A DNA stretch of 10,018 nucleotides from CAZHFA01 sp964534945 (GCA_964534945.1 CAZHSB010000052.1:1-10018), one strand, 5' to 3'. Shown: positions 1-6,395, numbered from the stretch's first letter. Notes: generated by a model not told the origin, from the sequence alone. Numbers and translations: made by a program.

Positions 1-84
1 AAATAAAGAAAATAAAAAAAGCAAAGATAGAAAATTTAATTAGTCTATTACTAATCAAATTTTCTATCTTCTATTTTCTTTATT
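1..84. repeat. Long AT-rich inverted repeat (hairpin)
   Basis: Three nested arms pair on one axis: 2-14 with 72-84 (13 bp), 24-37 with 57-70 (14 bp) and 39-44 with 50-55 (6 bp). The left arm carries about 9 unpaired bases (15-23) against one on the right, so the fold is a nearly complete 83-base hairpin. The outer arm reaches the window edge, so it may extend further left. It has no adjoining T-tract typical of an intrinsic terminator. It could be an intergenic repeat, a bidirectional transcription barrier or the end of a mobile element. The pairing is seen directly; the role is unknown. Confidence 0.6.
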
Positions 85-196
85 CGAAATCTTATCTTTA
101 AAAGGTTCCTAAATTAGGAAAAAGATGTGGATGTCCTAGAAAAAAAATCAATGGGTGTCCTCAAAAAAAAATTATGTAAAACCAAAGATTTTATAT

Positions 197-306
197 GCCC
201 CAAAGGGGCGAGCCAATGAAATGTGACATACTAATGCGCCCGCGTTGAAAACGCCATACAACCCAGCCTGGGGTTGGCTTTCCCGAAGGGAATGCTTAAC
301 CCTAGG
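197..306. ncRNA. Candidate structured RNA or GC-rich repeat element, family unknown
   Basis: About 110 bases are roughly half G+C in a window near 30%, and they are packed with stems: 197-201 with 205-209 (AAA loop), 242-246 with 250-254 (GAA loop), 259-264 with 271-276, and 280-284 with 288-292 (GAA loop). The segment 267-275 also pairs with 298-306 (9 bp, one G-U), enclosing the 280-292 hairpin. This fold competes with the 259-276 hairpin, so two mutually exclusive structures are possible. No long reading frame crosses it on either strand. I do not recognise the hallmarks of tmRNA, SRP RNA, RNase P RNA or common riboswitches. It could be a regulatory RNA, a cis leader or a mobile repeat. 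Which strand is transcribed cannot be decided. Confidence 0.35.
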
Positions 307-379
307 TGACTTACAAAAAAATTAGAATCACTAAACCAAAATTGTCTGATAAATAACTATCAATTTAATATGGGTAGAG

Positions 380-404
380 AAGCTAATAAGCTTAAGGTTT
401 TTTT
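380..404 (+). terminator. Weak terminator-like hairpin with T-run
   Basis: A 5-bp stem (380-384 with 389-393, 4-base loop) is followed four bases later by seven Ts (398-404). It would end a plus-strand transcript coming from the structured segment at 197-306. The stem is short and the spacing to the T-run is poor, so this is tentative. The left arm also lies in the 11-bp inverted repeat. Confidence 0.2.
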
Positions 405-484
405 AGAAAGGTTCCTTTTACATTGATATGTTTCAATGTATCTCCCCAACCTTTTACCACTTTTTTCCATCGAAAGGGGAAAAA

Positions 485-667
485 ATGAGCAAAGATCAGG
501 AAAAGTTATTTAAACAATTGTGCAGTGCAAACATGACTGAATCCGAAAAGGAGGAGGTTGAAAAATTTGTGATGAAGCTCGGGGCAAGGGACGTCAGATG
601 TCTGCTTGGGCCCAAGACCACGAGTGTTCATATTATCACAAATTGCAACGCACCAGTTTATGGCTAA
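485..667 (+). CDS. Hypothetical 60-residue protein
   Basis: I do not recognise this small protein. The ATG at 485 is preferred over an in-frame ATG at 428 because it has a good ribosome binding site (AAGGGG at 474-479, five bases upstream); the earlier start has none and lies in a hairpin. The N-terminal 35 residues are charged and probably helical, rich in Lys and Glu. The C-terminal part is different: it has Gly-Pro, several Thr/Ser and Ile, a Cys in an Asn-Cys-Asn context, and ends Pro-Val-Tyr-Gly. That leader/core contrast is reminiscent of a modified-peptide precursor, but no modifying enzyme is nearby. Bases 540-660 are clearly richer in G+C than the surrounding genes, which suggests foreign origin or an RNA constraint. 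The stop codon lies within a 9-bp hairpin (643-651 with 672-680, one G-U pair). It may not be a real gene. Confidence 0.35.
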   Translation: MSKDQEKLFKQLCSANMTESEKEEVEKFVMKLGARDVRCLLGPKTTSVHIITNCNAPVYG

Positions 668-704
668 GGTAGTTGCAGTTAAGATGGGGGATTGAAAGGC
701 TTTT

Positions 705-725
705 AAAAAAAAGGTTTAATAACCT
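705..725 (-). terminator. Possible intrinsic terminator for the apeN-plsY operon
   Basis: Read on the minus strand, a 5-bp stem AGGTT/AACCT (725-721 with 716-712, 4-base loop) is followed directly by seven Ts (711-705). It lies about 110 bases beyond the plsY stop and is the best terminator-like site downstream of that operon. The stem is short, so efficiency is doubtful. Confidence 0.35.
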
Positions 726-835
726 GTTAGCTTCTCTTTTCCCTCCTTTATTTTACCTTTCTATTCCAAAATTATTAAAATTTACGAATCATTGCCTTTT
801 GTTAATTTAGCATTTAAATCAATGTATCGTTAATG

Positions 836-1438
836 TTATTTTTTCCCCATTGAAAATTTTTTTTCTTCACCACGAGCAAGACGTTTAATGTTATCTTTAT
901 GACGATAGATGATTAAAAAAGCTAGTGCCATTAAATTATAAATGCTTACATTTTCTAGTGGATAAATAAAATTAAAAAATATTGGCAATGAAAAAGCTGC
1001 CGTTATTGAAGATATTGATACTATACGAGAAAAATAAAAAACTAAAACAAAAACAGCTAATGCAAGTAATGCTAATTTGTAATCTATAACAAGAATTGTT
1101 CCAAATGCCGTAGCTACTCCTTTTCCGCCCTTTAATTTCGGTAGCGAAAAACAATGGCCTAACGTTGTAACAAACGCCACATAAGTTTCAAATGTTAAAT
1201 CATTAAAAATAAGATGCGCAATAAAAACTGCCAATGCCCCTTTTCCAACATCACCTAATAATGTAAAAATTCCAGCTTTTTTACCAAGCGTTCTCGCAAC
1301 ATTTGTTGCCCCGACATTGCCGCTTCCTGTACTTTTAATATCAATACCATGTATTTTGGCAATTAAAAAACCTGTCGGAAAAGCGCCAAGAAAATAAAAA
1401 GGAATTAAAATTAAAAATTTTAAACAAATGTCCATCAT
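836..1438 (-). CDS. plsY: Glycerol-3-phosphate acyltransferase PlsY (acyl-phosphate dependent)
   Basis: This is the inner-membrane enzyme that transfers an acyl group from acyl-phosphate to sn-glycerol-3-phosphate, giving 1-acylglycerol-3-phosphate, the first step of phospholipid synthesis in most bacteria. All PlsY signatures are present: GSGNVGATN at residues 38-46, D63 and K66-G67 in the following loop, GHCFSLP plus GGKG (94-107), and RHKDNIKRL near the C-terminus (179-187). Hydrophobic segments fit the polytopic PlsY fold, and 200 residues is normal length. Its ATG directly abuts the rpe stop, with GAGGAGA about ten bases upstream; a second ATG follows immediately. It is the last gene of the minus-strand operon. 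It is probably the housekeeping enzyme, although co-transcription with polyene genes allows a link to lipid attachment (inference). Function is secure. Confidence 0.95.
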   Translation of the reverse strand: MMDICLKFLILIPFYFLGAFPTGFLIAKIHGIDIKSTGSGNVGATNVARTLGKKAGIFTLLGDVGKGALAVFIAHLIFNDLTFETYVAFVTTLGHCFSLPKLKGGKGVATAFGTILVIDYKLALLALAVFVLVFYFSRIVSISSITAAFSLPIFFNFIYPLENVSIYNLMALAFLIIYRHKDNIKRLARGEEKKFSMGKK

Positions 1439-2104
1439 TTATATCTCTCCTCTTAAATTTGATATTGCTAATTTTCTATTAATAGCTTTAAAAATATACG
1501 TTCCTGCAACTAAAACATTAGCTCCTGCATTTATGCAAAGTTTGGAAGTTTGCTTATCGACTCCACCGTCTACTTCTATAAAACAATTTAAAGATAAATT
1601 TTCTATAAGATTTTTTAATATAGAAATTTTTTCTACAGAATTATCTAAAAATGCCTGTCCTCCAAATCCAGGTTCTACAGACATTACTAATACTAAATCG
1701 ATAAAAGGTAAAAATTTTTCTATCTCATAAGGAGAAGTATCTGGTTTTATAGAAAGCCCTACATTTAAATTTAAAGATTTTATGAATTTTAAAGTTTTAA
1801 TTATTTCATCATCACTATTAAAACTTTCTTTATGAATCGTTATTAAGTTTGCTCCTGATTTTTTAAAAGATTGAATTTGCCTTATAGGATTCTCAATCAT
1901 TAAATGAACATCTAAAAAAATATCTGTGAAAGTTTTTAAGGCTTTTACGATATTATCTCCAAAAGTAATTGGGGGGACAAAAGAACCGTCCATGACATCA
2001 ACATGAATCCAATCCGCCCCGCTTGAAATTACAGACTCGACATCATTTTTAAAATCACAAAGATTAGCAGATAAAATAGATGGCGCTATTAAAATTTTAT
2101 TCAT
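1439..2104 (-). CDS. rpe: Ribulose-phosphate 3-epimerase
   Basis: This soluble TIM-barrel enzyme interconverts ribulose-5-phosphate and xylulose-5-phosphate in the pentose phosphate pathway. The family pattern is complete: APSILSA at 7-13 (Ser9), the metal/catalytic motif HVDVMDG at 34-40 (His34, Asp36), His67 in DVHLM, the phosphate loop MSVEPGFGGQ at 141-150, and catalytic Asp179 in EVDGG. The length of 221 residues is typical. The reading frame is open upstream to 2149, but the conserved N-terminus begins at the ATG at 2104, which overlaps the end of apeR by 8 bp and has no clear Shine-Dalgarno, so translation is probably coupled to apeR. A housekeeping gene inside an ape operon is notable. 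Pentose phosphates feed erythrose-4-phosphate towards chorismate, the usual source of aryl starters, but that link is speculative. Confidence 0.96.
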   Translation of the reverse strand: MNKILIAPSILSANLCDFKNDVESVISSGADWIHVDVMDGSFVPPITFGDNIVKALKTFTDIFLDVHLMIENPIRQIQSFKKSGANLITIHKESFNSDDEIIKTLKFIKSLNLNVGLSIKPDTSPYEIEKFLPFIDLVLVMSVEPGFGGQAFLDNSVEKISILKNLIENLSLNCFIEVDGGVDKQTSKLCINAGANVLVAGTYIFKAINRKLAISNLRGEI

Positions 2105-3326
2105 AATATTTTTTAAAAATAAGCGATGTATTAATTCCACCAAATGCAAAATTATTACTCATTATATATTCATTATCCATTTGACGTCCACTATCTTTTA
2201 TATAATCTAATGCTCCACAGTTTGGATCAACATTATTAAGATTTAATGTTGGCGCATACCAATTATCGCGCATCATTAAAATACTTAAAATAGCTTCCAT
2301 GCTTCCGCATGCTCCTAGAGAATGCCCAATATAACTTTTTAAAGAGCTAATAGGCACTAAACGTTTAAAAACATTTTCAGTCGCTTTGGTTTCTGCAACA
2401 TCTCCTTGGGCAGTAGCTGTTCCATGTGCATTTATATAACCAATTTTATCACTAGAAATTTTTGCATTTTCTAATGCTAATATTAAAGCATTTTTTATTG
2501 TCTCTTTGTTAGGTTGCGTTATATGTGTGCCATCCGTGTTTGTCCCAAAGCCTACAACTTCCGCAAAAATATTAGCACCTCTTTTCTTAGCATGTTCTAA
2601 TTCTTCGAGAATTAAAGTTCCTGCGCCTTCTCCAATTACTAAACCATCTCTATCTCTATCAAAAGGAGATGGCGTTGATTGTGAAGCATCGTTTTTTATA
2701 CTTGTAGCAAAAAGAGTATCAAATATCGCAACTTGAGTTGCGCTAAATTCTTCGGCTCCCCCGACAATCATTACGTCTTGTATTCCAGATTTGATATTTT
2801 CAAATCCAATTCCGATAGATAAACTTCCTGAAGTACAAGCAGTACCTGAAGGAATTAAACGTCCCGTAGTTTTAAAGAACATTGAAATATTTACAGCCGT
2901 TGTTTGTGGCATCATTTTTGTATATGTAGCGGATGTTATATTTTTAACCTCATGATCTTTTATCATAGAATAAAAATCTAAAATCGTTTCAATTGATCCA
3001 GAAGATGAACCATAAGAAATACCAGTTCTGCCATTTGTAATTACTTCATTTCCTAAAAGTTTTGCTTCTTCTAAAGCTTTTTTTGTAGAGTAGGTGGCCA
3101 TTATAGATACAGGTCCCATTGTGCGTGATTCTTTTCTTGAAAATTGCGAACGTAAATCAAAATTTCTGATACGGCAAGATAATTTTGAATGTAATCCTTG
3201 ATATTTTTCTAATTCTTCATCATAAGAAATAAGATTTTTTAAAGTTTTTAATCTTTCAAATGCTTCACTTGGAGTATTCCCTAAAGCGCTTACTAATCCC
3301 ATACCTGTAACAACAACACGACGCAT
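2097..3326 (-). CDS. apeR: Beta-ketoacyl-ACP synthase, ApeR-type (FabF-like)
   Basis: This condensing enzyme joins malonyl-ACP to a growing acyl chain with loss of CO2. It is a full-length thiolase-fold ketosynthase of 409 residues with an intact Cys-His-His triad: Cys164 in GTACTSGS, His301 in NAHGTAT and His335 in YIGHSLGACG, plus the C-terminal NNFAFGGIN motif. The start at 3326 has AAAGGA eight bases upstream. It follows apeQ by 12 bp and overlaps rpe by 8 bp. In aryl polyene clusters the usual order is apeO-apeP-apeQ-apeR, where ApeR is the second, self-contained ketosynthase. The same order is seen here, so the assignment rests on both sequence and context. On sequence alone it could be called FabF or FabB. 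Whether it acts in initiation or elongation cannot be read from sequence. Confidence 0.9.
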   Translation of the reverse strand: MRRVVVTGMGLVSALGNTPSEAFERLKTLKNLISYDEELEKYQGLHSKLSCRIRNFDLRSQFSRKESRTMGPVSIMATYSTKKALEEAKLLGNEVITNGRTGISYGSSSGSIETILDFYSMIKDHEVKNITSATYTKMMPQTTAVNISMFFKTTGRLIPSGTACTSGSLSIGIGFENIKSGIQDVMIVGGAEEFSATQVAIFDTLFATSIKNDASQSTPSPFDRDRDGLVIGEGAGTLILEELEHAKKRGANIFAEVVGFGTNTDGTHITQPNKETIKNALILALENAKISSDKIGYINAHGTATAQGDVAETKATENVFKRLVPISSLKSYIGHSLGACGSMEAILSILMMRDNWYAPTLNLNNVDPNCGALDYIKDSGRQMDNEYIMSNNFAFGGINTSLIFKKYYE

Positions 3327-3338
3327 AAAAATCCTTTT

Positions 3339-4064
3339 TTAAATCATTCCACCATTTACAGAAATTACTTGTCTTGTAATATATCCTGCATCTTCTGATA
3401 AAAGATAATTTACAAGGCTTGCGACTTCTTTTCCTGTTCCAATTCTTCTTACAGGAATCATTTTTTTTATTTCTTCTATTGGTAAATCTTTTGTCATATC
3501 ACTTTCAATAACTCCTGGTGCAACACAGTTTACTGTAATTTTATGTTTTGCAAGCTCTAATGCTAATGATTTAGATGCTCCTATGATACCAGCTTTTGAT
3601 GCGCTATAATTTACTTGCCCTCTATTTCCAATAAGTCCAGAAATAGAAGAAAGCACAATAATTCTTCCCTCTTTATGACTCGAAATCATCGGCATAATTA
3701 TAGGGTGAATAACATTATAAAAGCCATCTAGGTTTGTTCTTAAAACATTATCCCAAGCGTCTTCTGAAAGAAGAGGGAAAGGCGCGTCCTCACAAATTCC
3801 CGCATTACAAATAACGCCATAGTAAATTCCATTTTTTTCAATATCTGAAAGCAATTTTTTTTTCGTTTCTTCTCTATCTTTTATATTAAATGAAATTAAT
3901 CTCCCGCTTCCATTTTGGCTTTCAATTTCATCTAATACATTAGATGCAAAATCTTTATTTTTATTATAATGCAGTATAACGTCATAGCCATTTTTTGATA
4001 AATAAAGGGCTATTTCTTTTCCGATTCCTCTACTTGCACCTGTTATTAAAACGCTTTTTTTCAT
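3339..4064 (-). CDS. apeQ: 3-oxoacyl-ACP reductase, ApeQ-type (FabG-like SDR)
   Basis: This NAD(P)H-dependent short-chain dehydrogenase would reduce the 3-ketoacyl-ACP made by the ketosynthases to 3-hydroxyacyl-ACP. Classical SDR landmarks are present: cofactor-binding TGASRGIG at residues 8-15, NAG at 87-89, the structural Asn111, and the catalytic Ser140, Tyr153 and Lys157 (YSASK). PGVIESDMT follows in the substrate loop, and the protein ends in the NGG motif seen in FabG. Its 241 residues are normal. It starts 2 bp after the apeP stop without a strong ribosome binding site, so translational coupling is likely. A role in the chromosomal fatty acid pathway is possible, but its place between apeP and apeR matches the ketoreductase of aryl polyene clusters. 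Confidence 0.92.
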   Translation of the reverse strand: MKKSVLITGASRGIGKEIALYLSKNGYDVILHYNKNKDFASNVLDEIESQNGSGRLISFNIKDREETKKKLLSDIEKNGIYYGVICNAGICEDAPFPLLSEDAWDNVLRTNLDGFYNVIHPIIMPMISSHKEGRIIVLSSISGLIGNRGQVNYSASKAGIIGASKSLALELAKHKITVNCVAPGVIESDMTKDLPIEEIKKMIPVRRIGTGKEVASLVNYLLSEDAGYITRQVISVNGGMI

Positions 4065-4066
4065 CT

Positions 4067-4570
4067 TTAATTTTCCATTGTATCTAAAAATTTTTTTATA
4101 TCTTTAGGCCTATATGCATTCAATACAGCTTCTTGGCAAAACATATTATCTTTATTAAAAATTTTACATTCAAAAGAAGCAATCTCTTCATCAAAAAAAT
4201 TTTCATTGATATCAATTGTGTATGTTTCGTTAAGAGAAAAAACATCTATAAAAGTTTTAAAATGTCTTGTTCCAAGAATAAGTCCAATATTTGATTTTTT
4301 GTTAGGAGAAAACGTCAAATTATAAACTCCAGAAAAACAAGCGATAGTTTGCGCCATGTATTCTAATCCAACATAGCTTGGAACTCCAGATATTTTAGAA
4401 TCAAAAAAAACATCAGAATCTTTTATTGTAACATTAGATTTTAAACATTTCTTTTCAAGAGAATAACTAATGACATTTGAAATAAATACCATTGGCATAG
4501 CGTGTGGTAATAAATTTTGAGGAAGTAAGTCTTCTTTTGATATTTTTTTATGCTCTAATTCTTGGATCAT
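4067..4570 (-). CDS. apeP: 3-hydroxyacyl-ACP dehydratase, ApeP-type hotdog fold
   Basis: This is a FabZ/FabA-like hotdog-fold protein of 167 residues expected to dehydrate 3-hydroxyacyl-ACP to the trans-enoyl form; leaving the double bond unreduced each cycle builds a conjugated polyene. LPHAMPM at 21-27 supplies the catalytic His23, and VPSYVGLEYMAQTIACFSG (63-81) supplies Glu70 and Gln74 on the central helix, a pattern characteristic of ApeP-type proteins rather than FabZ. The ATG at 4570 has GGAGAAA upstream and follows apeO by 3 bp. In characterised systems ApeP works with a second hotdog protein, ApeI. No ApeI gene is in this window, so the partner must be encoded elsewhere or ApeP acts alone here. 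Confidence 0.87.
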   Translation of the reverse strand: MIQELEHKKISKEDLLPQNLLPHAMPMVFISNVISYSLEKKCLKSNVTIKDSDVFFDSKISGVPSYVGLEYMAQTIACFSGVYNLTFSPNKKSNIGLILGTRHFKTFIDVFSLNETYTIDINENFFDEEIASFECKIFNKDNMFCQEAVLNAYRPKDIKKFLDTMEN

Positions 4571-4573
4571 AAA

Positions 4574-5743
4574 TTATTTTTCTCCAATAATTAGTGTAAC
4601 ATTACTCCCTCCAAAAGCGAAAGAGTTACTAAGAGCAATGGAAACTTTTTTCTGAGTAAATGGTTTTATTAAGTTTATTGGGGAAATTGCTGTGTCAGGC
4701 TCTCCATCAAAGATGTGAGGAATTAAAAGAGGATTTTTATCTTTATTTGATATTAAAAGATAGCAAAGGGCTAACTCAATAGCGCCACTTCCTCCTAATA
4801 TGTGCCCTGTTAGTGGTTTAGAAGAACAACAAGGAGTGATGTCTTTAAAAATTTCATAAACAGCTTTTCCCTCCATTAAATCGTTGTGTATTGTCCCTGT
4901 ACCATGAAGGTTTATATAATCTACATCAAAAGGAGAAATATTTGCTTGCTTAAGGGATTTTAACATAGCCTCTTTTGCTCCTATCCCCTCTGGATTAGGG
5001 CTTGTTAGATGATATGCATCGGAAGTTTCTCCAAACCCAAGTAAGCAAATACCATCTTTGTTTTTTTCCATTATAAAAAGTGCAACGCCTTCTCCTAAAT
5101 TTATTCCACATCTATTTTTACTAAAAGGATTTGTTAATGATTCACTTAATGCTTCAAGAGAAAAAAAACCATTCATAGCAAACTTGCAATACGAATCAAC
5201 TCCGCCAACTATTACGGCATCACAAATGTCATTTTCTATTAAATTCTTAGCAGAAATAAATGCTTTCGCACTAGATGAGCATGCAGTTGATATCGTATAT
5301 GCTGGGCCACCAAGATCGAGAGTGGATTTTAAAAATTCGCTTGGAAGTCCAAGCTCAAAATGAGATATATCAAATGTTTTTGGAGGCTTTTTATCTTTTA
5401 ACCATTTGTTTATATTTTGTTGTGCTTCTTCTACGCCTGTATTGCTCGAACCAAGAACGATACCAATCCTATTTGAATCATAATTAAATTTTAAATCTCT
5501 TATTTCTTTTTTTATTTGATCAATGCAAGCTAATAAAAGTTGATTGCATCTAATACCAAATTTGTTCCCTGAAATTTTTGGTAATTTTTTGTTAACTTCG
5601 CCAAAAAAAGTTGTATGGTGTGGAACATCATTTTCTTTTTTTATCATTCCCTTTGTATTTCCAATGACTGCATTATCTAGCACTTCTTTTTTGTTATTTC
5701 CAAGAGCACATAAAATTCCTAATGCAGTTAGTGAAAATTTCAT
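4574..5743 (-). CDS. apeO: Beta-ketoacyl synthase, ApeO-type
   Basis: This ketosynthase of 389 residues catalyses decarboxylative condensation with malonyl-ACP. The catalytic triad is intact: Cys155 in STACSSS, His280 in LHGTGT and His314 in LTGHILGGSG, with SNSFAFGGSN near the C-terminus. It shares the fold of ApeR but is clearly divergent, as expected for the two ketosynthases of an aryl polyene cluster. ApeO is known to pair with the chain-length-factor-like ApeC, which here sits just across the divergent promoter region. Its ATG overlaps the apeN stop as ATGA (4 bp), indicating coupling, and apeP follows after 3 bp. The call as an active ketosynthase is secure; the ApeO label rests on gene order N-O-P-Q-R. 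Confidence 0.9.
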   Translation of the reverse strand: MKFSLTALGILCALGNNKKEVLDNAVIGNTKGMIKKENDVPHHTTFFGEVNKKLPKISGNKFGIRCNQLLLACIDQIKKEIRDLKFNYDSNRIGIVLGSSNTGVEEAQQNINKWLKDKKPPKTFDISHFELGLPSEFLKSTLDLGGPAYTISTACSSSAKAFISAKNLIENDICDAVIVGGVDSYCKFAMNGFFSLEALSESLTNPFSKNRCGINLGEGVALFIMEKNKDGICLLGFGETSDAYHLTSPNPEGIGAKEAMLKSLKQANISPFDVDYINLHGTGTIHNDLMEGKAVYEIFKDITPCCSSKPLTGHILGGSGAIELALCYLLISNKDKNPLLIPHIFDGEPDTAISPINLIKPFTQKKVSIALSNSFAFGGSNVTLIIGEK

Positions 5744-6330
5744 TGGATCCTTACCATATTATATGAATAATCTCTTAAAAGATTATTAAATTTTATATTT
5801 GAAATTAAGTGATTATTTGCATCATAAGAAATATTTATAATTGGCATTTTTTCAAAAAAAATAGTTCGAATATTATTTTTTTCTACAATTTTATAAGGAT
5901 TAGGAAGATTTTTCTCTAAATCATTTTTTGAAAGATAAATTAGGCATAGATCCATAATAATGTATTGAGGATTTTCTTTTATTTCTTTTTGAGGGGAATC
6001 GGAGAAAAAAGCCCCATCTTTATTAAGAGTAATTGAAAAAAGCCTTGAAATAGGTGTTAAAGCCACTAACTTTAATGAATCTTTATCAATTTTTAAGATG
6101 CCATCTAATAAAAATGTTTTCCCTTGATAAGAACCTTGTACTTTATGAAGGATTAATCCTTGATCTTTAATAAGAGATGGAATAAAAGGGGCTAGCAAAA
6201 TTGGGGCATTATTCGTAAGATAAACAGTAGTGTTATTAATTGTTTCGTTTGCTAGATTAGTTTTTATATCGGTAGTGTTTTGAGAACAACTAGCAAAAAA
6301 TAGAATTAGTATAAAATATAATTTAAACAT
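5740..6330 (-). CDS. apeN: DUF3261-type outer-membrane lipoprotein, ApeN-like
   Basis: This 196-residue protein has a short lipoprotein signal peptide: a hydrophobic stretch at residues 2-14 and a lipobox FASC with Cys15. Ser at position +2 favours outer-membrane sorting under the enterobacterial rule. The mature part is rich in beta-strand-type segments and has no enzyme motif that I recognise. Size, lipobox and position directly before apeO match the DUF3261 lipoprotein of aryl polyene clusters, whose role is thought to lie in delivering or anchoring the product at the outer membrane (inference). It is the first gene of the minus-strand operon. The best promoter ends only six bases before its ATG, so a leaderless mRNA is possible. 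The family assignment is based mainly on context and general form. Confidence 0.72.
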   Translation of the reverse strand: MFKLYFILILFFASCSQNTTDIKTNLANETINNTTVYLTNNAPILLAPFIPSLIKDQGLILHKVQGSYQGKTFLLDGILKIDKDSLKLVALTPISRLFSITLNKDGAFFSDSPQKEIKENPQYIIMDLCLIYLSKNDLEKNLPNPYKIVEKNNIRTIFFEKMPIINISYDANNHLISNIKFNNLLRDYSYNMVRIQ

Positions 6331-6336
6331 ATTTTC

Positions 6337-6365
6337 ATTATATTTTTAATATAATTTGTATGCAA
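6337..6365 (-). promoter_or_regulatory. Sigma-70-type promoter for the apeN-plsY operon
   Basis: Read on the minus strand, TTGCAT (6365-6360), a 17-base spacer and TATAAT (6342-6337) make a strong consensus match. Only six bases separate the -10 box from the apeN ATG at 6330, so the predicted start of transcription falls on or next to the start codon. Confidence 0.6.
6350..6355 (+). promoter_or_regulatory. -10 element (TATAAT) for the apeC operon
   Basis: A perfect TATAAT lies on the plus strand 40 bases before the apeC start codon. No good -35 box is seen 16-18 bases upstream. The element sits inside the spacer of the opposing promoter, so the two could not be occupied by RNA polymerase at the same time. 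Confidence 0.35.
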
Positions 6366-6369
6366 GAAC

Positions 6370-6384
6370 CTTAACGAATTTAAG
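6370..6384. promoter_or_regulatory. Small palindrome, possible operator
   Basis: CTTAA at 6370-6374 is mirrored by TTAAG at 6380-6384 around a 5-base spacer. It lies just upstream of the minus-strand -35 box and in the predicted apeC leader, a suitable place for a regulator or a small leader hairpin. It is short and AT-rich, so chance is a real possibility. Confidence 0.22.
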
Positions 6385-6395
6385 TTGTTTTTAAA

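Larger units (their letters stand above)
85..484. other. Gene-free intergenic stretch with small repeats
   Basis: No protein gene can be supported here. Visible structure: a short palindrome at 106-120 (7-base arms); TGTCCT followed by an A-run twice with a 24-base period (132-147 and 156-171); a 10-base direct repeat AAAGGTTCCT at 101-110 and 407-416; a hairpin at 422-438; and the GC-rich structured segment listed separately. Base composition changes sharply at about 195 and 306. Confidence 0.5.
376..737. repeat. 11-bp inverted repeat pair flanking the small ORF
   Basis: AGAGAAGCTAA at 376-386 is the exact reverse complement of 727-737. The pair encloses 340 bp containing the 60-codon ORF at 485-667. 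This could be the end pair of a small non-autonomous element, a recombination site pair for an invertible segment, or coincidence in AT-rich DNA. No recombinase gene is in the window. Confidence 0.35.

Noticed and set aside
132..171. CRISPR-like or tandem repeat array
   Set aside because: Only two imperfect units made mostly of an A-run; no further repeats or spacers.
197..306. Known RNA gene such as tmRNA, SRP RNA, RNase P RNA or a standard riboswitch
   Set aside because: No CCA-type 3-prime end with a T-arm, no SRP apical loop pattern, no RNase P core motif and no recognisable riboswitch core on either strand.
210..310. Short protein-like reading frames through the GC-rich element on both strands
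   Set aside because: Frames are brief, broken by stops and lack starts with ribosome binding sites; dense hairpins explain the composition better.
428..484. Upstream start of the small ORF at 428
   Set aside because: No ribosome binding site, and the ATG lies in a hairpin (422-438); the ATG at 485 has a good site.
972..1730. Open frames opposite or out of frame with plsY and rpe
   Set aside because: They overlap genes with complete family motifs, and lack ribosome binding sites and recognisable domains.
2105..2149. Longer N-terminus for rpe starting at 2149
   Set aside because: The extra 15 residues are not part of the conserved family start and only reflect apeR sequence in another frame.
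5058..5789. Plus-strand open frames antisense to apeO
   Set aside because: The opposite strand carries an intact ketosynthase with its catalytic triad; the antisense frames show no motif.
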